NCBI GenBank assembly: GCA_023249645.1
Contig: JAHFCF010000011.1
Span: 1 to 64,000, forward strand
DNA from: Elusimicrobiota bacterium
GTDB lineage: Bacteria; Elusimicrobiota; Elusimicrobia; UBA1565; UBA9628
Reading direction: 5' to 3'
DNA: 64,000 bases
Both the position numbers and the translations under genes were made by a program. The notes below the pieces were generated by a model. That model ran no database searches. It saw only the letters and a list, made by a program, of their open reading frames with translations, and had not been told where the DNA came from. The first letter of the stretch is position 1; each line of letters starts with the position of its first letter. Below, one piece after another: positions 43,753 to 51,379 of the stretch.

Positions 43753-45017
43753 ATCGGCATTCCGCCCTCTTCTCGGTCCTCCTGCTGTTCTCCGCCGCGC
43801 GCGCCGCGGCGACGCCGGGCGAGTGCAACTCCTGCCACAAATCCATCGCCGCGCATAAATTCACGCATGGTCCCGTCGGGGTGGGGATGTGCTCGGTCTG
43901 TCATGCCAAGGAACAGAAGGGCGGCAAGCACCACACCTTCACTCTGAGCAAACCGGAGCCCGAACTCTGCCTCTCCTGCCATGACGCCATGCGCGCCAAG
44001 ATCGAGAAAAGCAAGGTCGAGCATCCCGCGATCGCCGCGGGCGGCTGCACGGCCTGTCACAGCCCGCACGGCTCCGCGGACCGCTTCTTCCTGAAAGATG
44101 TTTCCATGGACAAGGTCTGCTCGGCCTGCCATGAGCCCCACACCCAGGGCGCCATCGTGCACCCTCCGGTCGGGAAATCCTGCGCCCTCTGCCATCAGCC
44201 CCACGGCTCGGACAACGACCATCTTCTCGCCAAGCCCGTGCCCGAGCTCTGCCTCGACTGCCACCAGCAGGTCCGGCCGCAATTCCTGGGCAAGCACATC
44301 CATCCTCCGGTCCAGAAGGGATGCCCGACATGCCACAACCCGCACAGCGCGCCGAAGAAATTCCTTCTGCAGGCTGAGGTCAAGGACTTGTGTTTCCAAT
44401 GCCATGAGCCGATCGCCAAATTGATCAGGGAATCCAAACGCGTGCACCCGGCCATCCTGAAGGCCGGCTGTACGGGCTGCCATACCCCGCATACCTCCGA
44501 CCAGAACAAGCTCCTCAAGCTGCCCATGAAGGAGCTCTGTACCGGCTGCCACAAGGAGAAGGCCGCCGAGCTCAAAAGCCAGTTCCTGCATGGGCCCGTC
44601 GCCCAGAATCAGTGCGAAGGCTGCCACAATCCCCATGCGGCCAATAATCCGCACATCCTGACGACTTACTTCCCGGAACCGTTCTACAATCCCTATCAGG
44701 ACGGGCTCTACGCCTTATGCTTCAACTGCCATGAAAAAGACATCGCCCGGGACAAGAAGACCGTCCAGCTCACGAACTTCCGCAACGGCGAGACCAATCT
44801 GCATTACGTCCATGTGCATTCCGAGAAGGGGCGCAGCTGCAAGGCCTGCCACCAGGTGCACGCCAGCGACCAGGACAAGCACGTGCGCAACGATGTCCCC
44901 TTCGGCAACTGGATGCTGCCCATCAATTTCAAGAGGAATGAGAACGGGGGCACCTGCGTCGTGGGATGCCATAATCCCAAGGCCTACAACCGCAAGAAGG
45001 CCGTGCACAACCCATGA
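43749..45017 (+). CDS. Multihaem c-type cytochrome, 14 CXXCH plus one CX3CH
   Basis: The 422-residue protein has a signal peptide (SALFSVLLLFSAARAAA). CXXCH motifs start at residue ~27: CNSCH, CSVCH, CLSCH, CTACH, CSACH, CALCH, CLDCH, CPTCH, CFQCH, CTGCH (twice), CEGCH, CFNCH and CKACH. A final CVVGCH has three residues between the cysteines, a variant known from some haem sites. Many motifs are followed by xPH (SPHGS, NPHSA), as in doubled-CXXCH proteins. The GTG start overlaps the preceding gene. It is probably periplasmic and part of the same electron-transfer chain as its neighbours. Confidence 0.9.
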   Translation: MNRHSALFSVLLLFSAARAAATPGECNSCHKSIAAHKFTHGPVGVGMCSVCHAKEQKGGKHHTFTLSKPEPELCLSCHDAMRAKIEKSKVEHPAIAAGGCTACHSPHGSADRFFLKDVSMDKVCSACHEPHTQGAIVHPPVGKSCALCHQPHGSDNDHLLAKPVPELCLDCHQQVRPQFLGKHIHPPVQKGCPTCHNPHSAPKKFLLQAEVKDLCFQCHEPIAKLIRESKRVHPAILKAGCTGCHTPHTSDQNKLLKLPMKELCTGCHKEKAAELKSQFLHGPVAQNQCEGCHNPHAANNPHILTTYFPEPFYNPYQDGLYALCFNCHEKDIARDKKTVQLTNFRNGETNLHYVHVHSEKGRSCKACHQVHASDQDKHVRNDVPFGNWMLPINFKRNENGGTCVVGCHNPKAYNRKKAVHNP

Positions 45018-45970
45018 ACTGGGGGAGGCTGGCCTTCCTGCTGTGGCCAGCCCTGGCGGTCTGCTCGCCCCTGGGAGACGCGCATCCTTTGCGCAACGTC
45101 CCCGAGGGCGCCGCCGCCCTGCCCTTCTCTCTCAAGGATTCCCAAGGCAAGGTCTACGGACTCGACGCTTTCCAGGGCAGGCCCCTGGTGATCTGCTATT
45201 TCCGACCGGGACAAGCGTTCTCCGAGAAAGTCCTGGGATGGCTCAGCTCCAGCCATGCCCAGTTCTCTAACCAGGGCGTCTCCTTTCTGGGAGTGTATTA
45301 TCAGGCGCCCGACGAAGCGGCAATCCCGATGGCGCGCGTTCCATTCCCCATCCTGCAAGACCCGCAGCGCGAATTCTACGGCTCCTGGGGCCTCTTCATC
45401 CTGCCGACGACGATCGTCCTGGACCGCGAGCACCGCGTGCGCGCCACCTTCTCCAGCAGCCAGTCCGACTTCGAGAGATTCCCCCACGCCATCAACAAGA
45501 TCCTCGGCATCAAGGAACAGCCAGTCCGGACCCTGGTCACCGCTTCCACGGCGACGGCGCTCAGCCCGCAGCTGCGCCTGGCCCAGGCGCTCTGGGACAA
45601 GAAGCAGCCTCAGGAAGCCTTGGCCCTGCTGGAGCCTTTGAACCGATCCCGGGAGGCTGACTGCGCGTCCGAGACTTTAGCGGCGACGGCGCTTTTGCAC
45701 CTGGAGCGCGCCGCGCAGGCCAGGCCTCTTCTGGAAAAATGCCTCCAGGAGAATCCCGCGCATGTCGAGGCGGGATTGCTTCTGGGCCGCGCCTTGACCC
45801 TCTTGGGAGAATACCCGGCGGCCGAGAGCCGGCTGACCCAGGCCGCTGTGCTGACCCCGGACTCCCAACGCGCCCATTTTTATCTGGGCAACCTCTATGA
45901 GAAGATGGGGCGTCAGGATCGCGCCCTGGCCGAATATCGCAAGGCCCTGGAACACCTGCTCGCACCCTGA
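45014..45970 (+). CDS. Thioredoxin-fold (AhpC/TlpA-like) protein with C-terminal TPR repeats
   Basis: The 318-residue protein has a signal peptide (LAFLLWPALAVCSPLGDA). A peroxiredoxin/TlpA-type domain covers residues ~35-165 (LPFSLKDSQGKVYGLDAFQG, RPLVICYFRPGQ, YGSWGLFILPTTIVLDRE). TPR repeats cover ~185-315. The usual CXXC is absent: the active-site loop reads CYFRPGQAFSE, with one Cys in a non-standard place. It may bind rather than reduce a partner, for example an apocytochrome (inference). It overlaps the cytochrome gene before it by ATGA. Confidence 0.8.
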   Translation: MNWGRLAFLLWPALAVCSPLGDAHPLRNVPEGAAALPFSLKDSQGKVYGLDAFQGRPLVICYFRPGQAFSEKVLGWLSSSHAQFSNQGVSFLGVYYQAPDEAAIPMARVPFPILQDPQREFYGSWGLFILPTTIVLDREHRVRATFSSSQSDFERFPHAINKILGIKEQPVRTLVTASTATALSPQLRLAQALWDKKQPQEALALLEPLNRSREADCASETLAATALLHLERAAQARPLLEKCLQENPAHVEAGLLLGRALTLLGEYPAAESRLTQAAVLTPDSQRAHFYLGNLYEKMGRQDRALAEYRKALEHLLAP

Positions 45971-45977
45971 ATTCTCT

Positions 45978-46346
45978 TCAGCTGGGAAGGATGGCCGGTT
46001 CGCTCAGAGCCCCGAGGCCCTGGACTTGGCTCAGGCGCGTCTCGATCTCGTCGAGCTCCTGGATCTGCTGGCGCTTCTGATCCGCCAGGCGGCTGCCTGA
46101 GCTGACCAGGGAATAGGTGTTCTGCTTTTCCGCCTCCAGAAGGATGTCCTCGGCCCGGATGTGATCCACGGCCGGGGCCCGGCCGGAGAAGACCGCGGAC
46201 GCTTGCTCGGCGATCTCGTGGAAGGCGTCCCATTCGTTGAACAGACCGTCCAAAAGCACTCGGAGGACCAGGCCCACGCCGATGAGGCCGAAGGCCAGGC
46301 TGCTGATGAACCTCATGTAGAGTTCCATTTTCAGTTCCTCTTCCAT
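45978..46346 (-). CDS. Small membrane protein of unknown function
   Basis: The 122-residue protein has one or two hydrophobic helices near residues 10-35 (FISSLAFGLIGVGLVLRVLLD). A helical, coiled-coil-prone tail follows (ADQKRQQIQELDEIETRLSQ). I do not recognise it. ATG 46346 is preferred over an upstream ATG because a TACAAT box (46351-46356) ends 4 nt before it. Confidence 0.6.
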   Translation of the reverse strand: MEEELKMELYMRFISSLAFGLIGVGLVLRVLLDGLFNEWDAFHEIAEQASAVFSGRAPAVDHIRAEDILLEAEKQNTYSLVSSGSRLADQKRQQIQELDEIETRLSQVQGLGALSEPAILPS

Positions 46347-46387
46347 CCCTATTGTAGCCGAAGGACCGGCCGGCATTCAGGGGCGAA

Positions 46388-46431
46388 GGGCCTAGACGGG
46401 CCTAGGTCTTTGGGCCTATAATAGGACCATG
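46388..46431 (+). promoter_or_regulatory. uvrB promoter with GGGCCTA repeats
   Basis: TATAAT at 46417-46422 ends 6 nt before the uvrB ATG at 46429. Upstream, GGGCCTA occurs three times (46388, 46398 and 46412), partly forming an inverted repeat with CTAGGTC. These repeats lie where an operator would overlap the promoter. Confidence 0.55.
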
Positions 46432-48465
46432 GGTCTTTTCAAACTCCAGTCCCCCTTCAAGCCCGCGGGCGACCAACCAGCCGCCATCGCCCAGCTTTCG
46501 CGCCGTCTGCGGGAGGGCTCGCGCCACCAGGTCCTCTTGGGCGTGACCGGTTCGGGCAAGACCTTCACCGCCGCCCATGTCATCAGCCAGCTACAGCGCC
46601 CGACCCTGGTCCTTTCGCCCAACAAGGTCCTGGCCGCCCAGCTCTACGCCGAGTTCAAGGCCCTCTTCCCGGAGAACGCGGTCGAATTCTTCATCTCCTA
46701 CTACGACTACTACCAGCCCGAGGCCTACGTTCCCTCGACCGACACCTACATCGAGAAAGACTCGGCCATCAACGACCGCATCGACCGACTGCGGCTGAAG
46801 TGCACGAGCTCCCTCTTGTCGAGAAAAGACGTCATCGTCGTGGCCTCGGTCTCCTGCATCTACAACATCGGCTCTCCGGAAAACTTCCGCAGCTCCTCCA
46901 TCCCCCTGGCAGTCGGCTACAAGACCTCGCGCGCCCGCTTCATAGAAGACTTAGTCCGTATTCACTATGAGCGCAACGAGACCGAATTCTCGCGCGGCAA
47001 GTTCCGCGTCAAGGGCTCGATCGTTGATGTTTTTCCCGCCTCCCAGGAAACGGCCCTGCGCGTGGAATTGGGCTCGGAGAAGGTCGAGTCCATCACGGAG
47101 TTCGATCCCTTGACCGGCAGCCGCATCCGCCAGAGGGATCGCGAATGGATCTACCCTGCCAAGCACTTCATCACGCCCGGGCCGCAGCTCGAGCAGGCCT
47201 TTGTCGCGATAGAAGAAGAACTCAAAGAGAGGCTCGAGTTCTTCCAGAAGAAAGGCCAGCTCCTGGAAGCGCAGCGCTTGAAGGAGCGCACGCGCTACGA
47301 CCTCGAGATGCTCCGTCAAGCCGGTTTTTGCCGCGGCATCGAGAACTACTCGCGGCCTCTCACCGGCCGGCCCGCCGGAGAGCGTCCCTTCTGCCTCATC
47401 GACTACTTTCCCAAGGACTATCTGCTCCTCATCGACGAGTCGCATGTCTCGATCCCTCAGATCGGCGGCATGTACGAGGGCGACCGGTCCCGCAAGCAGA
47501 CGCTGATCGATTTCGGCTTCCGCCTGCCCTCGGCCTTGGACAACCGGCCGCTCAAGTTCCCGGAGTTCGAAGCCTTGGCCCACCAGACGGTCTACATCTC
47601 GGCCACGCCGGGGCCCTATGAGCTCAAAAAATCCCGCGGCGAGGTCGTGGAGCAGGTCATCCGCCCGACCGGCCTGGTCGACCCGGAGGTCCTGGTCGTG
47701 CCGAGCGAAGGTCAGATCGAGGACCTCATCGCCCGCATCCAGACGCACACCGGCCGCAAGGAACGGACCCTGGTGACGACCTTGACCAAGCGCACGGCCG
47801 AGGATCTCACCGCCTTCCTCGCGCAAAAAGGTCTGCGGTCGCGCTATCTTCACTCGGACATCGAGTCCTTGGAGCGCATCGAGATATTAAAAGACCTGCG
47901 CGAGGGAAAATTCGATGTCTTAGTCGGCATCAACCTCTTGCGCGAGGGCCTGGACCTGCCTGAGGTCTCCTTGGTCGCGATCCTGGGAGCCGACCACGAG
48001 GGATTCCTGCGCTCGGAAACGACGCTGATCCAGATCGCCGGCCGCGCGGCGCGCAATGTGGGCAGTTCCGTCATCCTCTACGCGGACGTGCGCACGGGCT
48101 CGATCAATCGGGCGCTTTCAGAGATGGACCGCCGCCGAAAAAAACAGATCGAACACAACAAACTCCACCACATCACGCCGAAAACCATCGTCAAGGCCGT
48201 CTCCCGGCTCGAAGAGTTCGAGCTCGGGGCCAAGAGGACCGGCCTGGGAGTGCTGCGCCGCACGGAAACCCCACTCTCGGCCAAGGAGATCCCGGACCTC
48301 ATCGTGGAGCTGGCCTCGCGCATGCGCGCGGCGGCGGACAACCTCGACTTCGAGACAGCCGCGGCTTTGCGCGACGAGTGGCTGGAGCTTCGCGAGATGG
48401 CGGTGCGGCCCAGAAAGTCGTCGCGGCATGGCTTGTTCCGCCCCAAATCAAGCCAATCGGCATGA
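46429..48465 (+). CDS. uvrB: UvrABC system protein B
   Basis: The 678-residue helicase-like protein has Walker [15 protein letters not shown], the damage-probing hairpin [50 protein letters not shown] and the C-terminal UVR motif ([20 protein letters not shown]). It loads onto damaged DNA with UvrA and hands over to UvrC. The last ~17 residues after the UVR motif differ from a second copy of the same tail found downstream at 49685-49762, so its present 3' end has probably been replaced by an insertion event. Confidence 0.97.
   Translation: MGLFKLQSPFKPAGDQPAAIAQLSRRLREGSRHQVLLGVTGSGKTFTAAHVISQLQRPTLVLSPNKVLAAQLYAEFKALFPENAVEFFISYYDYYQPEAYVPSTDTYIEKDSAINDRIDRLRLKCTSSLLSRKDVIVVASVSCIYNIGSPENFRSSSIPLAVGYKTSRARFIEDLVRIHYERNETEFSRGKFRVKGSIVDVFPASQETALRVELGSEKVESITEFDPLTGSRIRQRDREWIYPAKHFITPGPQLEQAFVAIEEELKERLEFFQKKGQLLEAQRLKERTRYDLEMLRQAGFCRGIENYSRPLTGRPAGERPFCLIDYFPKDYLLLIDESHVSIPQIGGMYEGDRSRKQTLIDFGFRLPSALDNRPLKFPEFEALAHQTVYISATPGPYELKKSRGEVVEQVIRPTGLVDPEVLVVPSEGQIEDLIARIQTHTGRKERTLVTTLTKRTAEDLTAFLAQKGLRSRYLHSDIESLERIEILKDLREGKFDVLVGINLLREGLDLPEVSLVAILGADHEGFLRSETTLIQIAGRAARNVGSSVILYADVRTGSINRALSEMDRRRKKQIEHNKLHHITPKTIVKAVSRLEEFELGAKRTGLGVLRRTETPLSAKEIPDLIVELASRMRAAADNLDFETAAALRDEWLELREMAVRPRKSSRHGLFRPKSSQSA
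48358..48412 (+). repeat. Direct repeat copy 1: uvrB 3' end
   Basis: This 55-bp stretch of uvrB (GCCGCGGCTTTGCGCGACGA and onward) recurs at 49685-49739 with two mismatches. The two copies flank the AAA_14 ATPase gene and are 1327 bp apart. Confidence 0.95.
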
Positions 48466-48493
48466 AGCTGCCGAATGGCTTGCCAAACGGCAA
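48449..48493 (+). repeat. Two-hairpin element, copy 1
   Basis: A first stem, CAAGCCAATCGGCA with TGCCGAATGGCTTG (one mismatch, 6-nt loop), overlaps the uvrB stop. A second stem, TTGCC-AAAC-GGCAA, follows at 48480-48493. The same two-stem element recurs at 50888-50932. It contains the -35 box of the next gene. Confidence 0.85.
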
Positions 48494-48508
48494 CTCTTCG
48501 AGTATAAT
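48480..48508 (+). promoter_or_regulatory. Promoter of the AAA_14 ATPase gene
   Basis: TTGCCA (48480-48485) and consensus TATAAT (48503-48508) are 17 bp apart. The -35 is part of the second stem of the two-hairpin element, so folding and transcription could interfere. The start codon is 18 nt past the -10, with AAGGGAA as a weak ribosome site. Confidence 0.7.
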
Positions 48509-48526
48509 AGATTCAAGGGAAATACC

Positions 48527-49669
48527 ATGACAAGCTTCGCCAGACATTTTGATTTCAAGAAAAATCTAATAAAAAACAGCCTTTTTCTTTTTGGCCCAAG
48601 AGGGACCGGGAAAAGCTATTGGATCAAAAAAACGCTGGGCGGCATCCCCCTCTTCGACCTCCTTGATAGCGACGTCTATGACCGCCTCATGAGAAGGCCC
48701 AAACAACTCTCGGAGGAAATCACCCCAGGGGAGAAGTTCGCCATCATCGATGAGATTCAAAAAATCCCCAGGCTCCTCGATGAGGTCCACCGCTTGATCG
48801 AGGAACGCCACATCCACTTCCTGCTCACGGGCAGTTCGGCCAGAAAGCTGCGGCGCGGAGGTGCGAACATGCTGGGCGGCCGCGCGTGGGAGGCCTCGTT
48901 CTACCCGCTCACATCAGAGGAAATCCCCGGGTTCGACCTGCTCAAGTATGTCAACCGGGGCGGCCTTCCCAAGGTCTATCTCTCCAAATTTCCCGCAGAA
49001 GATCTGAAGGCTTACGTTCAGATCTACATCAAAGAGGAAGTCCAGGCCGAGGCGCTGACGAGGAACATCGAGAACTTCGTACGCTTCATGGACGTCCTGG
49101 CTTTGTCCAACGGCTCGGAGATCAACTACCAGAACCTCGCCAACGACGCGGGCGTACCTCCTCGGACCATCGAAAATTACATCTCCATCCTCAAAGACAC
49201 GCTCATGGGTTTTGAGCTCTTCCCGTTCCTGGCGACGAAGACCAGGAAAGCCGTCACGCGCTCGAAATTCTATTTCTTCGACATCGGCGTCGTGAACCAT
49301 ATCACCCAGCGGACCCCCATCTCGGCCGGCAACCCCGCGTTCGGCGACGCCTTCGAGCATTTCATCGTCATGGAGATCAGGGCCTACCTCGGCCTGACGG
49401 GCAAGGACACCCCCCTTCATTTTTGGCGGACCAAGAACGGCTTCGAGGTGGACCTGGTCGTTGGGAACAAACTCGCCGTTGAGATCAAGGCGACGAAGCA
49501 GGTCAGTCCCAAGCACATCAAGGGACTTCATGCCCTCAAGGAGGAAGGCCTGGTTGAAAATTATGCCGTGGTCAGCCTCGACCCGGTCACGCGGAACATG
49601 GCCACGGGGATCAAGGCCATCTTCTGGCAGGATTTTCTGAAGATGCTATGGAAAGGCAACCTGGTTTAA
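48527..49669 (+). CDS. AAA_14/DUF4143 family ATPase
   Basis: The 380-residue protein has a Walker A LFGPRGTGKSYWIKK at residues ~20-35 and a Walker B-like FAIIDEIQKIP. Sensor segment FLLTGSSARKLRRGG and the C-terminal DUF4143 nuclease-like part follow (FEVDLVVGNKLAVEIKATK, with the D-x-x-V and E-I-K pattern of PD-(D/E)XK folds). The family is widespread, patchy and of unknown function. The gene sits between two copies of the uvrB 3' end and so seems to have arrived by insertion. ATG 48527 is chosen because the upstream frame reads inside uvrB. Confidence 0.88.
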   Translation: MTSFARHFDFKKNLIKNSLFLFGPRGTGKSYWIKKTLGGIPLFDLLDSDVYDRLMRRPKQLSEEITPGEKFAIIDEIQKIPRLLDEVHRLIEERHIHFLLTGSSARKLRRGGANMLGGRAWEASFYPLTSEEIPGFDLLKYVNRGGLPKVYLSKFPAEDLKAYVQIYIKEEVQAEALTRNIENFVRFMDVLALSNGSEINYQNLANDAGVPPRTIENYISILKDTLMGFELFPFLATKTRKAVTRSKFYFFDIGVVNHITQRTPISAGNPAFGDAFEHFIVMEIRAYLGLTGKDTPLHFWRTKNGFEVDLVVGNKLAVEIKATKQVSPKHIKGLHALKEEGLVENYAVVSLDPVTRNMATGIKAIFWQDFLKMLWKGNLV

Positions 49670-49684
49670 TCTCCACAAGAGAGG

Positions 49685-49762
49685 GCCGCGGCTCTGCGCG
49701 ACGAGTGGCTGGAGCTTCGCAAGATGGCGGTGCGGCCCAAGACCCGGCTCAGCCGCCAGTAA
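49685..49762 (+). pseudogene. uvrB: Displaced original 3' end of uvrB
   Basis: Read in the right frame, this piece encodes [18 protein letters not shown] followed by KTRLSRQ and a stop. The first part is nearly identical to the UVR-motif end of UvrB (53 of 55 bases at 49685-49739). It has no start of its own. It most likely is the former uvrB terminus, cut off by insertion of the ATPase gene. Confidence 0.88.
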
Positions 49763-49819
49763 AGGCAAAACCTCCATGGGCTTCACCCCGTTGAGAAGAA
49801 ACCCACATTTCACCGTCAC

Positions 49820-50392
49820 TCATTGATCGACTTGATGATAATCAGGACCTGACATGTACCAATAGAAAACCGGGTCTTCATTTTTTTGATTGAGCAGCAA
49901 ACACCCGATTGCCTGCAATCTCGCAGTAATCTGAGCCTCTCCCGATTTCCTCTTGAGCTGGTCTTGAGAATCAAGCGCCGGCTTTTCCCCAGCCAGAACT
50001 GCCTCTTGCGCCGCCTTGTTTCGCTCCAACTCCAACGCATGCGTGGCAGTTTGCGCACCAGGCAATTCGTTTTTTGTTTCCACGAACATGAGTTTGGCTT
50101 CACCCAACACAGTGTCAGACACAAAGAACACGTTAGACGGCAGAGAACCCCCTCGAAAAATCACATGCCGTCTGCCCACATTGAGTCGGGCCTCTTCTGT
50201 CACAAGATCACACAACGCTTTGCTCTGCCGCTGCTGGGCCGCTCTCTCTTGAGCCGAATGTTTTGCGATCCTCTTTGTGTGAGTCTTGACGTTGGCTACC
50301 AGGCCCTTCGCTTCCCCGAAGGGGGCGGGCTGAGCATCCGCATTTATTCCTGCCGTTGTTAAGACTGCAACCAGCATGACCAAACTTTTCAT
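49820..50392 (-). CDS. Secreted protein of unknown function
   Basis: The 190-residue protein has a signal peptide (MKSLVMLVAVLTTAGINADA). A helical, Ala/Gln/Lys-rich region follows (HSAQERAAQQRQSKALCDLV). The middle is more beta-like (RRHVIFRGGSLPSNVFFVSD) and the C-terminus ends in an aromatic stretch (VFYWYMSGPDYH). I do not recognise it. The ribosome site GGGAGGT lies 5 nt before ATG 50392 and favours it over ATG 50416. Base composition is visibly less GC-rich than in uvrB and dut, consistent with acquisition. Confidence 0.65.
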   Translation of the reverse strand: MKSLVMLVAVLTTAGINADAQPAPFGEAKGLVANVKTHTKRIAKHSAQERAAQQRQSKALCDLVTEEARLNVGRRHVIFRGGSLPSNVFFVSDTVLGEAKLMFVETKNELPGAQTATHALELERNKAAQEAVLAGEKPALDSQDQLKRKSGEAQITARLQAIGCLLLNQKNEDPVFYWYMSGPDYHQVDQ

Positions 50393-50587
50393 CGTGGACC
50401 TCCCCGTGAATTTCAACTGATTAAATTTTAACGCACTCTCAAGTTTTTTCCCAGGGGCTTTCGACCCATTTCATGGGCAGTCTTTGGACCTAGCCCCCCC
50501 CCGAAAGTCCTAGACCGAGTAGGCCAAAAGGCCTACATCTCGATGAGGATTTTAAGGCAGTTCTACATGCGCGCAACAACGAACACC

Positions 50588-50610
50588 TTGCGCACGCCGT
50601 GCGTGCGCAA
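50588..50610. repeat. Hairpin, 9-bp stem
   Basis: TTGCGCACG and CGTGCGCAA pair perfectly around a CCGTG loop. Confidence 0.85.
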
Positions 50611-50697
50611 TTCCCCGCTACTTTCTCGCTTTCTCCGATTCCACGAAGAGTATCCGGTTCTGATTTCCACAACACCCCTGGAGGATCAGAAGTGCCC

Positions 50698-50728
50698 CAG
50701 ATTTCCGACGCGCTTCTTCGGAAATCTG
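50698..50728. repeat. Hairpin, 11-bp stem
   Basis: CAGATTTCCGA and TCGGAAATCTG pair perfectly around a 9-nt loop. Confidence 0.85.
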
Positions 50729-50766
50729 CATCCGAAGAATTACAGCTGCCACAAAATCGACCAGAG

Positions 50767-50793
50767 AAAAGGTCACGCACTGCGTGACCTTTT
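50767..50793. terminator. Hairpin with A-tract/T-tract, possible bidirectional terminator
   Basis: AAAAGGTCACGC and GCGTGACCTTTT pair over 12 bp around an ACT loop. The outer A4/T4 ends give a short U-tract on either strand, so it could stop transcription both ways. Confidence 0.6.
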
Positions 50794-50811
50794 AGGAAGA
50801 AAACAACATGC

Positions 50812-50844
50812 TACGATTCTCCACGCCCCGCGTGGAGAATCGTA
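50812..50844. repeat. Hairpin, 15-bp perfect stem
   Basis: TACGATTCTCCACGC and GCGTGGAGAATCGTA pair perfectly around a CCC loop. It is the longest perfect stem seen in the window. AAAAA follows on the plus strand, not a U-tract. Confidence 0.9.
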
Positions 50845-50887
50845 AAAACCCAGTCCGCTTCGCGGCCTGATGTATTCCTCCCTTGAT

Positions 50888-50932
50888 CAAGCCAATCGGC
50901 AGGCAGTTGCCGATTGGCTTGCTAAACAGCAA
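50888..50932 (+). repeat. Two-hairpin element, copy 2
   Basis: CAAGCCAATCGGCA and TGCCGATTGGCTTG pair over 14 bp (6-nt loop), followed by TTGCT-AAAC-AGCAA. Compared with copy 1 at 48449, the second stem has changed C-G to T-A at its closing pair, keeping the fold. The element abuts the dut stop codon and may serve as its terminator. Confidence 0.85.
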
Positions 50933-51376
50933 CTATTTTCCCGTTGAACCGAATCCGCCGGAGGCTCTGCGCGATGAGGTGAGCCGCGAAACAGCTTTCA
51001 CCTCCACCGTCAAGACAGGCGCCACGACCAGCTGAGCGATCCGCATCCCGGCAGTGACGGCGAAAGGCTTGTCGCCATGGTTGATCAGGATCACGCAGAC
51101 CTCTCCGCGATAGCCCGCGTCGATGGTCCCCGGGGAGTTAAGAACTGTGATGGAGTGGCGCAACGCCAGCCCGCTTCGCGGCCGGACCTGAGCCTCGGTG
51201 TGGGGCGGCAGCTCGATCTTGAGGCCCGTTCGGACCAGGGCAGATTGGCGGGGAAGAAGAACCATCTCCTCCACAGCACACAAGTCCAACCCCGCATCGC
51301 CAGGATGGGCATACTTGGGAAGGACTGCGGCCTTATGTACTTTTTGAACTCTCAAACGAGGCGTATTTTCTAACAT
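50933..51376 (-). CDS. dut: dUTP diphosphatase
   Basis: The 147-residue trimeric dUTPase has all five motifs: HPGDAGLDLCA, RPRSGLALRHSI, NSPGTIDAGYRGEV, AGMRIAQLVV and the C-terminal GGFGSTGK. It hydrolyses dUTP to dUMP and keeps uracil out of DNA. It starts 3 bp after the prfB stop and shares its transcript. Confidence 0.96.
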   Translation of the reverse strand: MLENTPRLRVQKVHKAAVLPKYAHPGDAGLDLCAVEEMVLLPRQSALVRTGLKIELPPHTEAQVRPRSGLALRHSITVLNSPGTIDAGYRGEVCVILINHGDKPFAVTAGMRIAQLVVAPVLTVEVKAVSRLTSSRRASGGFGSTGK

Positions 51377-51379
51377 GGA

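Larger units (their letters stand above)
50393..50932. other. Gene-free gap packed with inverted repeats
   Basis: No convincing gene lies here. The interval holds eight separate inverted repeats: 50520-50535, 50588-50610, 50698-50728, 50767-50793, 50812-50844, 50851-50869, 50888-50921 and 50919-50932. Stems are 5-15 bp and almost all perfect. An additional inverted repeat at 50507-50525 (GTCCTA, 7 nt, TAGGCC) resembles the one at 38518-38536. Stem sequences differ from one another, so this is not a simple repeat array. Confidence 0.8.

Noticed and set aside
48056-48526. Long N-terminal extension of the AAA_14 ATPase
   Set aside because: This part of the frame lies inside uvrB in another register, gives Arg/Ser-rich nonsense, and precedes the gene's own promoter.
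50550-50932. Integron attC sites or a CRISPR array in the hairpin-rich gap
   Set aside because: Stems all differ in sequence, the attC core motifs (GTTRRRY/RYYYAAC) are not seen, and there is no integrase or repeat-spacer pattern.
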